Positions 44,801 to 53,098 of a stretch of DNA of 64,000 bases are shown piece after piece. A model generated the notes under the pieces. That model made no database searches. It was not told the origin of the DNA and saw only the letters and a list, made by a program, of their open reading frames with translations. Origin of the DNA: CAZMLC01 sp964567125 (lineage in GTDB: Bacteria; Verrucomicrobiota; Kiritimatiellia; RFP12; UBA1067); the NCBI GenBank assembly GCA_964567125.1, contig CAZMLC010000002.1, forward strand, positions 1 through 64,000, written 5' to 3'. A program made the position numbers and the translations under genes. Each line of letters opens with the position of its first letter. Position 1 is the first letter of the stretch.

Positions 44801-45903
44801 CGCTCGGCGGAGTCATGGGGCTTGGTACTGTCGAAATCAATCAGGCCCAGTTAACTGTTACAACGACTAATCGCTCGGTATTTGCAGGCGCGTTGTCTGG
44901 GTCAGGAACGTTGACGGTCCAGGGGAAGGGCGTGCAGAGCATTGCACAGGCCAGAGACTTCAGTGGCGATCTGATCGTCAAGGAAGGTGTTTTGGAAGTA
45001 AATGCGGAGTCGCCTTATACGTGGTTCCGGTTTACGATGAAGGAAACTTATCAGCCAACCAACGTGACGCAGCTGAGTGAATTCGCGCTCTACAGTGCGG
45101 ATGGAATCCGGCGCAATATGAACCTTGCGGATCGCGGCACGAATGTCGCGGGATTGCAGCCGGGAGAGTTCGCCTGTCCAGTCGCCTACCAGGTTGGCGG
45201 TGCCGACGGTGCAGAATCAGTCAGCAAAATTTTCGATGCGAACAGCGGGACGAAGTGGTGTCTGGTCAACACGTCCCTTTCGCTGACCAACCCCGCGTCG
45301 TGGCGCACGGTTGTGATGCGGTTGCCCACCAATACGCCGGAAATCGTCAGCTACAACATCTGCACAGCCAACGATCAGGAGATCCGCGATCCGACAACGT
45401 GGTCGGTGGAGTCCAGCCGCGATGGCATGACGTGGCAGATGGCCGATGAGCGAAATCAGTATGTGCAATCCATGTTGCCGCGGTATACGTGGTATAACAA
45501 TGGACAGCCGTTGTCCTTCAGTGCGCCTTGTGCACCCACGAACGGCGTTACCGCGGCAACGGTTCTCGGTTCCAATGTCGTGGTCAATGTCCAGTCCGGT
45601 GCAACGCTGCGCGTGGTCGGGAATATCCCGATCCAGCAGCTGCGCGTGGATGGCCTGAATGCCGGCACGATCACGAAGTTTGTGCCTGCGCCCAACGGCG
45701 TGCTCTATCTGGATAATGCCGTGATTTCCGGGAAGACGGTCACCATTCCCTTGCGCATTCTTGCGCTCGTCGATGCGGAGCAGCTGAAGACCTGGACGAT
45801 CTATCTGAATGGTCAGCAGCTGCTCGGCGTGAATCTGATTTACGACCCGCTTGCGCAAACCTTATCGACGACCGGCACGGGTACGTTCCTGCTGTTACGT
45901 TAA
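41887..45903 (+). CDS. giant secreted beta-strand repeat (PATR) protein with two discoidin-like modules
   Basis: 1338 aa from ATG 41887 (AAGGAG 5 nt upstream). Signal peptide MHTTKFWFASVVSICMCSFVQA. PATR-like units such as GVRKVGAGRLNFILADTNNVFTG and GAGTLTLSGRDVLSNNLVVSEG occur throughout. Two similar F5/8-type-C-like modules lie at about 775-950 (YTHYRFKVDN...LSEIQLLG...GYNWGTANDG) and about 1040-1200 (YTWFRFTMKE...LSEFALYS...SYNICTANDQ). No obvious C-terminal membrane anchor or autotransporter barrel. Probably a surface or exported glycan-interacting protein. Confidence 0.75.
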   Translation: MHTTKFWFASVVSICMCSFVQAQWVGGSDVVVDPGVSTTISTVQPTIKTLKVNGALTFASGGAVTVTNWIWVGDGTNGSMTIQNGATVTKSGTNGVYIGYQGGNGVLTVESGGKLDIPSHTLYISGNKDADSRITTTRGAMQVSGTVIANMLELTPFYPQYTSQVDYVEAGQVFLEPGGEVALNAINKNDRAISRIYFNGGKLRFRSSASSVASVNNGGILYLHCATNAYAVLDTAGNSVTWLEAGANSRCVLDGSGGVRKVGAGRLNFILADTNNVFTGPVVVEEGLLDLGRPLYEGQGVTVYSNATFVCNSTNDFSKVTVFGGGKTVLAVDLTLTNGLDMTTLDSSVYYRDRLAGPPRSRTASISGAITTDVGIGTPDAPFHLMSNEGTLNLTQTGLETLALTIDAGTGTIQMNNDYRVHPSNPLVFNEGSSSLTFKLPVKSLCLTGPMGHAVTSTIPAGVIVQPYNLFAGDAGDAVLRVEGRMAIDNGLFVANGYTNDTTETYYPSAEITVTNATVTANMTQFTREWPTTNAALKNVVSGIINLHTNGILETAQLQKYNAAQSTVFFDGGLVRARWNQDYFLEASNSNATLRLFAPTGRYITFDSQGYTIAFRAPSSNARTIATGAGGFKKIGFGVLRYILSESSYTGDTVVEDGTLMLGANNQLPDGNGYGNVVLSSTNASLNLNGFNEQVNGLSGSGVISNGSSRISTLGVLADGSSATWTRSLIGGGPVVINKVGAGTLTLSGRDVLSNNLVVSEGRVVAERATGYTHYRFKVDNIRSASANSMQLSEIQLLGPATNSITLARSALYYDLTGGYGTTPASNAFPSGEAPEKAVDGVKPASGSNTNNKWLDFRANLGRSAADRERVWVTLKYPAMQPIVGYNWGTANDGSDRDPTAWRLQGSWDNVTFYNLDVRTNQNVTSLRNEWFTNTFIAVDSRNTSEGQLISGNPLITLQSNGTFVVNQTAVALGGVMGLGTVEINQAQLTVTTTNRSVFAGALSGSGTLTVQGKGVQSIAQARDFSGDLIVKEGVLEVNAESPYTWFRFTMKETYQPTNVTQLSEFALYSADGIRRNMNLADRGTNVAGLQPGEFACPVAYQVGGADGAESVSKIFDANSGTKWCLVNTSLSLTNPASWRTVVMRLPTNTPEIVSYNICTANDQEIRDPTTWSVESSRDGMTWQMADERNQYVQSMLPRYTWYNNGQPLSFSAPCAPTNGVTAATVLGSNVVVNVQSGATLRVVGNIPIQQLRVDGLNAGTITKFVPAPNGVLYLDNAVISGKTVTIPLRILALVDAEQLKTWTIYLNGQQLLGVNLIYDPLAQTLSTTGTGTFLLLR

Positions 45904-45938
45904 TCCTAAACGGATTTTGCAGACATTCTGTATGCCGA

Positions 45939-45980
45939 CAGGCCCTTTTTCGCACAGCGAAAAGGCCTGTTTGGCTTTTG
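45939..45980 (+). terminator. terminator after the large PATR gene
   Basis: CAGGCC...GGCCTG and TTTTCG/CGAAAA form a stem at 45939-45969, followed by TTTGGCTTTTG. Confidence 0.7.
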
Positions 45981-45984
45981 CCGA

Positions 45985-46013
45985 TTGACTTCACCTCCTA
46001 CGCATTCTATACT
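45985..46013 (+). promoter_or_regulatory. promoter of the ThuA-like gene
   Basis: -35 TTGACT (45985-45990), 17-bp spacer, -10 TATACT (46008-46013). Confidence 0.7.
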
Positions 46014-46027
46014 TTTATGCGTCAAAG

Positions 46028-46045
46028 AGCATTCAATCGAATGCT
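46028..46045. promoter_or_regulatory. 18-bp dyad downstream of the ThuA promoter
   Basis: AGCATTCAATCGAATGCT: perfect 7-bp arms with a 4-nt centre, placed just after the expected transcription start. Same geometry as the trp operators but a different sequence. Confidence 0.5.
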
Positions 46046-46068
46046 AAACACCTGTGGAGAATAAAGGC

Positions 46069-46812
46069 ATGAAGTATCTCTGTTTGCTGGTTGCAATCGC
46101 TGGTTTTTTAGGGAATTGTTGGGCCGATGAAATGAAGACCGTGGTGGTCTGGTCTGAGGGAACCGCACCATCTTCGGTGTATCCGGAAGACATCAACGGC
46201 GCGATTGCGCGTGGATTGATCGAGTCCGGTCTGACGAATGCGTGGTACGTCGTTCGTGCGAGCTTACAGGATCCCGATCAAGGGCTGCCCGATTCCTTGC
46301 TGGAGCGCACGGATGTTTTGATCTGGTGGGGACACAAGAAGCATGGCGAGGTCAGCGATGCGCTGGTCGCAAAGATTGAAAAGCGCGTCAAGGAGCAGGG
46401 CATGGGCTTCATTGCCTCGCACTCCGCGCATTTCGCGAAACCCAATAAAAAAATCATGGGAACCCCGTGTAGCTTTTCAGCATACAAGTGCGACAACAAA
46501 GAGAATGTCGTTACCGTTGCCCTGCCGGATCATCCGATCTGCAAGGGTGTTGCCGCGTCCTTTACAGTCGCTAACGATGAGCGCTATTCCGATCCCTATC
46601 TCGTGCCGCCCACCACGGAGGTGCCGCTCATGGGTATCCAGGTGCACAAGGACGGCACGCGGGAGCCTGCGAAGATGGGCTATTGCTGGACTGTCGGCAA
46701 GGGACGCTATTTCTATCTGCAGATCGGACATGAGACGAATCCGATCTATTTCAATCCTGAAGTCCGCAAGATCATGGCGAATGCGGTGCTTTGGGCAGCG
46801 CCGAAAAAATAA
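46069..46812 (+). CDS. secreted ThuA-like domain protein
   Basis: 247 aa from ATG 46069 (GGAG 9 nt upstream). Signal peptide MKYLCLLVAIAGFLGNCWA. The rest is a class I GATase-like ThuA fold: VVVWSEGT, DVLIWWGHKKHGEVSDALV, MGFIASHSAHFAKPNKKIMG and RYFYLQIGHET. ThuA-like proteins are linked to sugar metabolism, but their reaction is uncertain. A single gene with its own promoter and dyad. Confidence 0.8.
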   Translation: MKYLCLLVAIAGFLGNCWADEMKTVVVWSEGTAPSSVYPEDINGAIARGLIESGLTNAWYVVRASLQDPDQGLPDSLLERTDVLIWWGHKKHGEVSDALVAKIEKRVKEQGMGFIASHSAHFAKPNKKIMGTPCSFSAYKCDNKENVVTVALPDHPICKGVAASFTVANDERYSDPYLVPPTTEVPLMGIQVHKDGTREPAKMGYCWTVGKGRYFYLQIGHETNPIYFNPEVRKIMANAVLWAAPKK

Positions 46813-46850
46813 GGTGCGCTGTCGTTTACGATTAACAAGGAAGAAGAACA

Positions 46851-47810
46851 ATGAGAATTTTGTCTGGCATCCAGCCTTCAGGCAAGCTGCATCTGGGAAA
46901 TTATTTCGGCATGATGAAGCAGGCCTTTCAGCTTCAGGATCAAGGTGACGCGTATCTGTTTATTGCCAATTATCATGCCTTGACAACGGTGCATGACCCT
47001 GCGCGCCTGCTGGCGGATACGTGGGACGTGGCGTTGGATTTTCTGGCGTGCGGGCTCGATACGTCGCGTACGGTTTTCTTTCGGCAGAGCGATGTTCCCG
47101 AGGTCCACGAGTTGGCCTGGCTGCTTTCCATCGTCACGCCCATGGGGCTGCTCGAACGCTGCCACTCCTACAAGGATAAATTGGCCAAGGGCTTTGCACC
47201 GTCGCACGGGCTCTTTGCCTATCCCGTGCTGATGGCCTCGGATATTCTGCTCTATCAGTCCAACCTTGTGCCCGTGGGACGCGACCAGAAGCAGCACGTG
47301 GAAGTGACGCGCGATATCGCGATCAAATTCAACAACACCTTCGGCGAGGTCTTCACGGTTCCGGAGCCTTCGATCGTTGAGGAGGTCTCGGTGATCCTGG
47401 GCTTGGATGGGCAGAAGATGTCCAAGAGCTACAACAATACGATCGAACTTTTTGGCGATCCCAAGGAGACGAAAAACAAGATCATGAAAATCGTCACGGA
47501 TTCCAAGGGGCTGGAAGATCCGAAGGATCCTGAGACCTGCACGATCTTCTCGCTCTATAAACTCTTTGCGACGCCTGAACAGCGTGCGCAGATGGAGGCG
47601 AATTACCGCGGCGGCAATTACGGGTACGGACATGCGAAAAAAGCGCTGCTCGCGATTTTCGAAGAGACCTTTGCGCCGTTCCGCGCCAAACGCGAAGAGC
47701 TGGCCAGAAATCCGGATTATGTTGAAGCGGTGCTGAAGAAGGGCGCCGAGCGCGCGCGCGAAGCTGCAACCGTGACGCTCGACAAGGCGCGCAAGGCCGT
47801 GGGCATTTAA
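46851..47810 (+). CDS. trpS: tryptophanyl-tRNA synthetase
   Basis: 319-aa class I synthetase. HIGH-type motif PSGKLHLGNYFG, DQKQHVEVTRDIA and KMSKS (GQKMSKSYNN) are present; length is normal. AGGAAGAAG precedes the ATG. Upstream of scpA by 21 nt and probably co-transcribed with scpAB. Confidence 0.96.
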   Translation: MRILSGIQPSGKLHLGNYFGMMKQAFQLQDQGDAYLFIANYHALTTVHDPARLLADTWDVALDFLACGLDTSRTVFFRQSDVPEVHELAWLLSIVTPMGLLERCHSYKDKLAKGFAPSHGLFAYPVLMASDILLYQSNLVPVGRDQKQHVEVTRDIAIKFNNTFGEVFTVPEPSIVEEVSVILGLDGQKMSKSYNNTIELFGDPKETKNKIMKIVTDSKGLEDPKDPETCTIFSLYKLFATPEQRAQMEANYRGGNYGYGHAKKALLAIFEETFAPFRAKREELARNPDYVEAVLKKGAERAREAATVTLDKARKAVGI

Positions 47811-47831
47811 GGTCAGGGGAAACGGAATACA

Positions 47832-48638
47832 ATGTCTGTTGAAACGCTGCTGGCGGATGATTACAAGGTCGATCTGGAGGTCTTCGAAGGCCCTCTGGAT
47901 CTGCTGTTGTATCTGATCCGGCGCGAAGAGGTGGACATCTATGATATTCCGATCGAGAAGATCACGCGCCAGTACATGCAGTATCTGGATGTGATGCGCA
48001 TGTTGGACCTCAATATCGCCGGCGAGTTCCTGGTCATGGCTTCGACCCTGATGATGATCAAGAGCCGCATGCTGCTGCCTGTCGAGGCGCGCAGCAATGA
48101 GGATGATGGAGACGAGGACTGGGTCGATCCGCGCTTGGATCTGGTGCGGCAATTGATCGAATACAAGAAGTTCAAAGATGCCGCAGGCTTTCTGATGAAC
48201 CTCGAGGTGATGCAGCACGAAGCGTTTGCCTATGGCGGTGACGGGCCTGTCTTTGAAAAGGAAGCGGCCGATGCCGGACAGGCGCTCGGGGATATCGGGC
48301 TGTTTGATTTACTCTCCGCGTTTCAGGAGGTTTTGTCCCGTGCGCCCGTGGAGCCTCTGGGGCATCTGGAGACGATCCGCTGGTCAGTCCCAGATAAGAT
48401 GGAGATGATCGACGCTTTGATGAAGGTTCAGCACCATGTGCGGTTCTCCTCCTTTTTCAAGCCGGAATCGCCGCGCGGTGAGGTGATCGTGACCTTTCTT
48501 GCGCTGCTGGAGCTGATCCGCCTGCATCGTATTATGTTGCAGCAGAACGATGCCTTCCATGAGATCGTCATCCTGCCTGCGCCGCTTGTAACGGAACCTG
48601 TTTCACGTGTAGGAGAAGCTGCCTATGGCATCGCCTGA
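47832..48638 (+). CDS. scpA: segregation and condensation protein A
   Basis: 268-aa kleisin that bridges SMC heads. Opens with YKVDLEVFEGPLDLLLYLIRREEVDIYDIPI, the ScpA signature, followed by FLVMASTLMMIKSRMLLP; the C-terminal winged-helix region is VTFLALLELIRLHRIMLQQ. Overlaps scpB by 14 nt. Confidence 0.94.
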   Translation: MSVETLLADDYKVDLEVFEGPLDLLLYLIRREEVDIYDIPIEKITRQYMQYLDVMRMLDLNIAGEFLVMASTLMMIKSRMLLPVEARSNEDDGDEDWVDPRLDLVRQLIEYKKFKDAAGFLMNLEVMQHEAFAYGGDGPVFEKEAADAGQALGDIGLFDLLSAFQEVLSRAPVEPLGHLETIRWSVPDKMEMIDALMKVQHHVRFSSFFKPESPRGEVIVTFLALLELIRLHRIMLQQNDAFHEIVILPAPLVTEPVSRVGEAAYGIA

Positions 48639-49434
48639 TGAAGTAAAATTGCCGATGGCGTCGAGCTTACAGCAAATTGTCGGCGCCCTGTTGTTCGGTT
48701 CCGATCGTCCGCTGACGGTCGATGAAATCCGCGCCTGCCTCGTGGGCGTTGCGGAGGGTGCGGCTGAAGGCGAGGAGACGTTGAAACTTTTTGCCGAGGC
48801 TTCCCCGCGCGAGATCAACGATGCGATTGAGAGCATGGCGAAGGAGTTGTCGCGCCTCGAACTCGGTTTTGATCTGGTCGAGTTGAATGGGGGCTATCGC
48901 TTCCAGACGCAGTCCGCGTGCGGCCGCTGGGTCCGCAATCTGCTGAAGGTGGATCGCCCGAATCGTCTTTCGCGCCCGGCACTGGAAACGCTGGCGATCA
49001 TTGCGTATCGCCAGCCGATTGCGAAATCAGAAATGGAATCCATACGCGGTGTGATGGTCGATCATATCGTCAAGGCGCTCATGGAACTGCATCTGATCCG
49101 CATCGTGGGTCGGAGCGACCTCCCAGGACGGCCTTTTCTGTACGGGACGACCGCGACCTTCCTCGATCATTTTGGTTTAAAGAACCTGAAAGAGCTGAAC
49201 GAACTGGATCCTACCTTGCAGCGTTCTTCCACGCGCGAACGCAATGCGGTCCATCGTAAAGAGCGTAAAAAGGCGCAGGAACCGGACCACGCATCCTTGT
49301 TTGCTCCCGAGCAAGCCCGTGCTGACGTCGCGGTTGATCAGCCTGCTGTGCAGGAAATTTTAGGAACAAGTGAAGCAGCGAACGCGCAGACGGAAGCGTT
49401 GTATACGGAAGAAGACGCAGAAGGGCATTCGTGA
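48625..49434 (+). CDS. scpB: segregation and condensation protein B
   Basis: 269 aa with two winged-helix domains. QQIVGALLFGSDRPLTVDEI and SRPALETLAIIAYRQPIAKSEMESIRGV are ScpB blocks, then LIRIVGRSDLPGRPFLYGTTATFLDHFGL. An acidic, low-complexity tail of about 60 residues follows. AGGAG 9 nt before the ATG, inside scpA. Confidence 0.95.
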   Translation: MASPDEVKLPMASSLQQIVGALLFGSDRPLTVDEIRACLVGVAEGAAEGEETLKLFAEASPREINDAIESMAKELSRLELGFDLVELNGGYRFQTQSACGRWVRNLLKVDRPNRLSRPALETLAIIAYRQPIAKSEMESIRGVMVDHIVKALMELHLIRIVGRSDLPGRPFLYGTTATFLDHFGLKNLKELNELDPTLQRSSTRERNAVHRKERKKAQEPDHASLFAPEQARADVAVDQPAVQEILGTSEAANAQTEALYTEEDAEGHS

Positions 49435-49451
49435 GTGTTTAGGAGTTTTGT

Positions 49452-50186
49452 ATGTCGGTTTTAACAGAAGTTCCGCCGCCGCAACGGTACTCGGATTTCA
49501 GCGAGCGGGGTGCGTTCAATGCCTGGATGCGAGCAGCCATGATCGTGGCAGGTGTCCTTTTGGTGATTGCGTTGTTGCTCTGTTTCATCTTTCGCCCAGG
49601 TTCGAGCTCTGCGCCGACGACTGCTGATGAACAGCAGGAGTCGAAAACTGCGGAGCAACAGGATGCTCCGGCCCCTGACTTGTTTAATCCCGTGCGCCCT
49701 GCGCCGGCTGCATTCCCCCCTGACTCCAATATGCCCAGGGGAAAAGAGTCGCTCAACGTCGGGGCGATTGATCTGAAGACCTTTAATGAAAAGCGCGATC
49801 TCGTCCGGTTCGAGGATAAGCGGGTCTGGTTTAATTCCGATGCAAAAATGCGCGAGGACAAGGAAGACGACCATCTGATCCATCGCTCCATGGAAGTCCC
49901 GCTGAAACGCCTGGTGAACCTCGTTGAGAAAAAGAAGGGAAAACTGAAAATCCACGATGCCTACCGGCACACGGATAAGAACACGATTCACACAACGGTC
50001 TCGCTGCATTGCGAGGGCCGTGCGATTGACCTCACGGTGGAAAACATCTCGCTCAGCGAGCTTGCGAAGTTGACCTGGCAGGCGGGCTTTGATTTTGTCC
50101 TCTACGAGAAGCCCCGACGCTCTGGCGAGCATATCCATGCTTCCGTGAAACGGCAGCCCGATGCGCCGGCTGCTGCAAAGAAATAG
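49452..50186 (+). CDS. membrane-anchored M15/hedgehog-like DD-peptidase-type protein
   Basis: 244 aa. Short cytoplasmic N-terminus, one membrane helix (about 28-47), a Pro/Gln-rich linker, then a C-terminal domain with SLHCEGRAIDLT and GEHIHASVKR, the HxxGRAxD and HxH pattern of M15/hedgehog-type zinc peptidases. A role in cell-wall peptide processing is the best guess. It begins 17 nt after scpB. The pairing with scpAB is unusual, and the enzyme assignment rests on short motifs only. Confidence 0.6.
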   Translation: MSVLTEVPPPQRYSDFSERGAFNAWMRAAMIVAGVLLVIALLLCFIFRPGSSSAPTTADEQQESKTAEQQDAPAPDLFNPVRPAPAAFPPDSNMPRGKESLNVGAIDLKTFNEKRDLVRFEDKRVWFNSDAKMREDKEDDHLIHRSMEVPLKRLVNLVEKKKGKLKIHDAYRHTDKNTIHTTVSLHCEGRAIDLTVENISLSELAKLTWQAGFDFVLYEKPRRSGEHIHASVKRQPDAPAAAKK

Positions 50187-50234
50187 GATTTCCGTGGAGG
50201 CGGCTTCGGGCGTGTTGCCGAAGCGGGCGTTGCC

Positions 50235-50263
50235 TTGACGAAAGGTGGGTGGTTTGATATAAC
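50235..50263 (+). promoter_or_regulatory. promoter of the sugar kinase gene
   Basis: -35 TTGACG (50235-50240), 17-bp spacer, -10 TATAAC (50258-50263), 39 nt before the ATG. Confidence 0.65.
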
Positions 50264-50302
50264 CATCGCCATCGTATAAACCATCAATTTAGGATTTCAT
50301 GT

Positions 50303-51382
50303 ATGGCAAAGAAGCTGAAAAGTAAGTGTCAGTATGCGCTGCTGGTTCCCACGAGTATGGGCGTGCGGATTACCCCCATGAATGGCCAGCCGGTTCACTG
50401 TGGCGGTACCTTCATGATGCAGGCCACAAGCGCGGAGACCAATGTGGCAAATGTGGCGTCGTATCTGGGACTTCCTGTCAAGGTGCTGACGACCTTTGTC
50501 AAGGGCAGCCCGGTTGCGCAGATCATCAAGGATAGCCTGCGTGCGCGGCATATGGACTATGAAGGCGTTGAAGTGGAACAGGGCGGCCCGTGGGGTTACC
50601 GGCACCAGTTCAACATTGCGGACAGCGGCTGCGGTTCCCGCGGGCCGCGCGTCTGGAACGACCGCGCCGGTGAAGTCGGCCGGACCCTGAATGTGAAGGA
50701 TTTCGATCTGGAACGCATCTTCAAGAAAGAGGGCGTCCAGGTTGTGCACCTCTCCGGTCTGATCGCCGCGCTCTCGCCTGAGACCAGCACCTTCTGTCTG
50801 GAATTGGCGCGCGCAGCGAAAAAATACGGCACGAAGATCTCCTTTGATCTGAACTATCGCGCCTCCTTCTGGAAGGGCCGCGAAAAGGAGCTCTCCAAGG
50901 CATTCCGCGAAATCGCCAGCGTGTCAGACATTCTGGTCGGCAACGAGGAGGATTTCCAGCTCTGTCTCGGCATCAAGGGGCCTGAGGCGGGCGGCAAGGA
51001 TATCAAGGATCAGATCGAGGCCTTCAAGGGCATGATCGAGTGCGTGCGCAAAGCCTATCCGAACGCGCAGACCTATGCGACGACCTTGCGCGAAGTGGTC
51101 GATGCGAACCGCCACCTCTGGGGCGCGATCATGTATGCGGATAAGCAGTGGCATGTGGTTGAACCGCGCGAAATCACGGTGCTCGACCGCATCGGCGGCG
51201 GCGATGGTTTTGTCGGCGGCCTGCTCTACGGCGTGCTCAAGGGCTGGGAACCGGAGAAGTGGCTGCAGTTCGGCTGGGCCAGCGGTGCATTGGCCACCAC
51301 GCTGTTGACGGATTATGGTACGCCTGCTGATGAAGCGCAGGTGTGGAGCATCTGGAAGGGCAATGCCCGCGTCCAGCGCTAA
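50303..51382 (+). CDS. kdgK: PfkB-family sugar kinase, probably 2-keto-3-deoxygluconate kinase
   Basis: 359 aa. GGTFMMQATSAETNVANVASYLGLPVKVLT is the N-terminal PfkB block, SFDLNYRASFWKGRE and VGNEEDFQLCLG are KDG-kinase-like, and DRIGGGDGFVGGLLYG contains the anion hole and catalytic Asp. It would place 2-keto-3-deoxy sugars into the Entner-Doudoroff-type lower pathway. AGGA lies 8 nt before the ATG; own promoter and terminator. Another PfkB sugar specificity is possible. Confidence 0.78.
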   Translation: MAKKLKSKCQYALLVPTSMGVRITPMNGQPVHCGGTFMMQATSAETNVANVASYLGLPVKVLTTFVKGSPVAQIIKDSLRARHMDYEGVEVEQGGPWGYRHQFNIADSGCGSRGPRVWNDRAGEVGRTLNVKDFDLERIFKKEGVQVVHLSGLIAALSPETSTFCLELARAAKKYGTKISFDLNYRASFWKGREKELSKAFREIASVSDILVGNEEDFQLCLGIKGPEAGGKDIKDQIEAFKGMIECVRKAYPNAQTYATTLREVVDANRHLWGAIMYADKQWHVVEPREITVLDRIGGGDGFVGGLLYGVLKGWEPEKWLQFGWASGALATTLLTDYGTPADEAQVWSIWKGNARVQR

Positions 51383-51393
51383 GGAGTGTTCAT

Positions 51394-51431
51394 GCCCCGG
51401 CTTACTTTTAGGGCCGGGGCTTTTTTATTTT
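51394..51431 (+). terminator. terminator after the sugar kinase gene
   Basis: GCCCCGG (51394-51400) pairs with CCGGGGC (51414-51420), followed by TTTTTTATTTT. Confidence 0.85.
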
Positions 51432-51444
51432 CAGGAGGTGTCGG

Positions 51445-53094
51445 ATGAGACGTACAACAACGGTTTTCCTGTGCGGGTTGCTGCTGGCAACCGGATGCAA
51501 ACATTTTTCAGAACAGACGGTCTGCTCTGCGGATGTGATCGTGTACGGCGGCACTTCAGCCGGCGTTGTCGCCGCGGTACAGGCTGCGCGTCTCGGTAAA
51601 AGCGTGATTCTCGTCTCGCCGGATAAACATCTGGGCGGACTCAGTTCCGGCGGACTCGGCTGGACCGATTCCGGCAAGGCGGATTCCATCGGCGGTATGT
51701 CGCGCGAGTTTTATCAGCGGATCTATACCTACTATGCGCAACCGGGCGCGTGGCGTCAGGAAACCATGGACGCGTTCCGGCACATCAAAGGACAAGGCAC
51801 AAAGGCGCGCAATGATAAGGATCAGACGCAGTGGCTGTTTGAACCGCATGTGGCCGAACAGGTCTTTGAAGCTTGGCTGCGTGAAAGCAAGGTCGAGCTG
51901 TATCGGTCAACGTGGCTGGATCGGACGTCCGGTCTCAGCAAGCAGGGTGCGCAGATTCAAAGCTTCCGCACGTTGGATGGCCGTTGTTTTGCAGCCAAGG
52001 TCTTTATCGATGCGACCTATGAAGGAGACTTGATGGCCGCGGCTGGTGTGCGTTACCATGTCGGGCGCGAAGCGAACGCCGTCTATCAGGAAGCGCACAA
52101 CGGTGTCCAGTTGGAGCACTACAATCACCATGCGCACTATTTTAAAGCCAACGTCTCGCCGTACCGCACGCCGGGTGATCCCGCGAGCGGCCTTCTGCCG
52201 AATGTCTCCGCGGAACCGCCGGGCAAGACCGGCGAGGGCGACCACCGCGTGCAGGCTTACTGCTTCCGCGTCTGCATGACGTGCGATTCGCAGAACCGCA
52301 TACCCTTTCCGAAACCGGAAAATTATGATCCGCTTAATTACGAACTGATGGTGCGCGAACTGGTCGCGAGCGGACGCCTGGATTTCTTTGAGAAGTTCGA
52401 TCTGATTCCCAACAAGAAGACCGATACCAACAATCACGGAGCATTCAGTTCGGATTATATCGGTGCGAATTACGCCTATCCGGAAGCCAGCTACGAACTG
52501 CGTCGGCAGATCATCCGCGCGCATGAAAATTATCAGAAGGGACTGCTCTATTTTGCGTCGACAGATCCGCGCATGCCCGCCTATATCCGCGAGAAGATCG
52601 CGCAGTGGGGCTTGCCCAAGGACGAGTTTACCGATAACGGCGGTTGGCCGCATCAGCTCTACATCCGCGAGGCGCGCCGCATGATCGGTGCGTACGTGAT
52701 GACGGAAAACGATGTCTTGCATAAGCGCGAGGTACCCCAGCCGATCGGTATGGGATCGTACACCCTCGATTCGCACCATGTCCAGCGCTACATCACCGCC
52801 GCGGGCTGGGTGCAGAATGAGGGCGATATCGGCGTTTCCACCAAGGGGCCGTACCGGATCGCATACGGCGCGATTACGCCTCAGGTCAAGGAGTGTACGA
52901 ACCTGCTTGTTCCCGTCGCAATGTCTAGCTCGCACATCGCCTACGGATCGATCCGCATGGAGCCGGTCTTCATGATTCTGGGTCAGAGCGCCGCTGTGGC
53001 GGCTGCGCAGGCGATTGATACGCAGCAGGCTGTCCAGGCGATTGACTATCCGACGCTCGATGCGACGCTCAAAAAGCTCGGTCAGCGCTATTGA
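51445..53094 (+). CDS. FAD-dependent oxidoreductase lipoprotein
   Basis: 549 aa. Lipoprotein signal MRRTTTVFLCGLLLATGC (lipid Cys18). DVIVYGGTSAGVVAAVQAA is the FAD-binding Rossmann motif, followed by KHLGGLSSGGLG. The C-terminal MSSSHIAYGSIRMEPVFMILGQSAAVAA is the second FAD contact of the PF12831-type family. The family is common in PVC glycan loci; its substrate is unknown. AGGAGG precedes the start. Confidence 0.85.
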   Translation: MRRTTTVFLCGLLLATGCKHFSEQTVCSADVIVYGGTSAGVVAAVQAARLGKSVILVSPDKHLGGLSSGGLGWTDSGKADSIGGMSREFYQRIYTYYAQPGAWRQETMDAFRHIKGQGTKARNDKDQTQWLFEPHVAEQVFEAWLRESKVELYRSTWLDRTSGLSKQGAQIQSFRTLDGRCFAAKVFIDATYEGDLMAAAGVRYHVGREANAVYQEAHNGVQLEHYNHHAHYFKANVSPYRTPGDPASGLLPNVSAEPPGKTGEGDHRVQAYCFRVCMTCDSQNRIPFPKPENYDPLNYELMVRELVASGRLDFFEKFDLIPNKKTDTNNHGAFSSDYIGANYAYPEASYELRRQIIRAHENYQKGLLYFASTDPRMPAYIREKIAQWGLPKDEFTDNGGWPHQLYIREARRMIGAYVMTENDVLHKREVPQPIGMGSYTLDSHHVQRYITAAGWVQNEGDIGVSTKGPYRIAYGAITPQVKECTNLLVPVAMSSSHIAYGSIRMEPVFMILGQSAAVAAAQAIDTQQAVQAIDYPTLDATLKKLGQRY

Positions 53095-53098
53095 TCGC

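Noticed and set aside
46878..48218. 446-codon minus-strand open frame
   Set aside because: Antisense to trpS and scpA, both with clear signatures; composition (His/Arg/Gln rich) is typical of a shadow frame.
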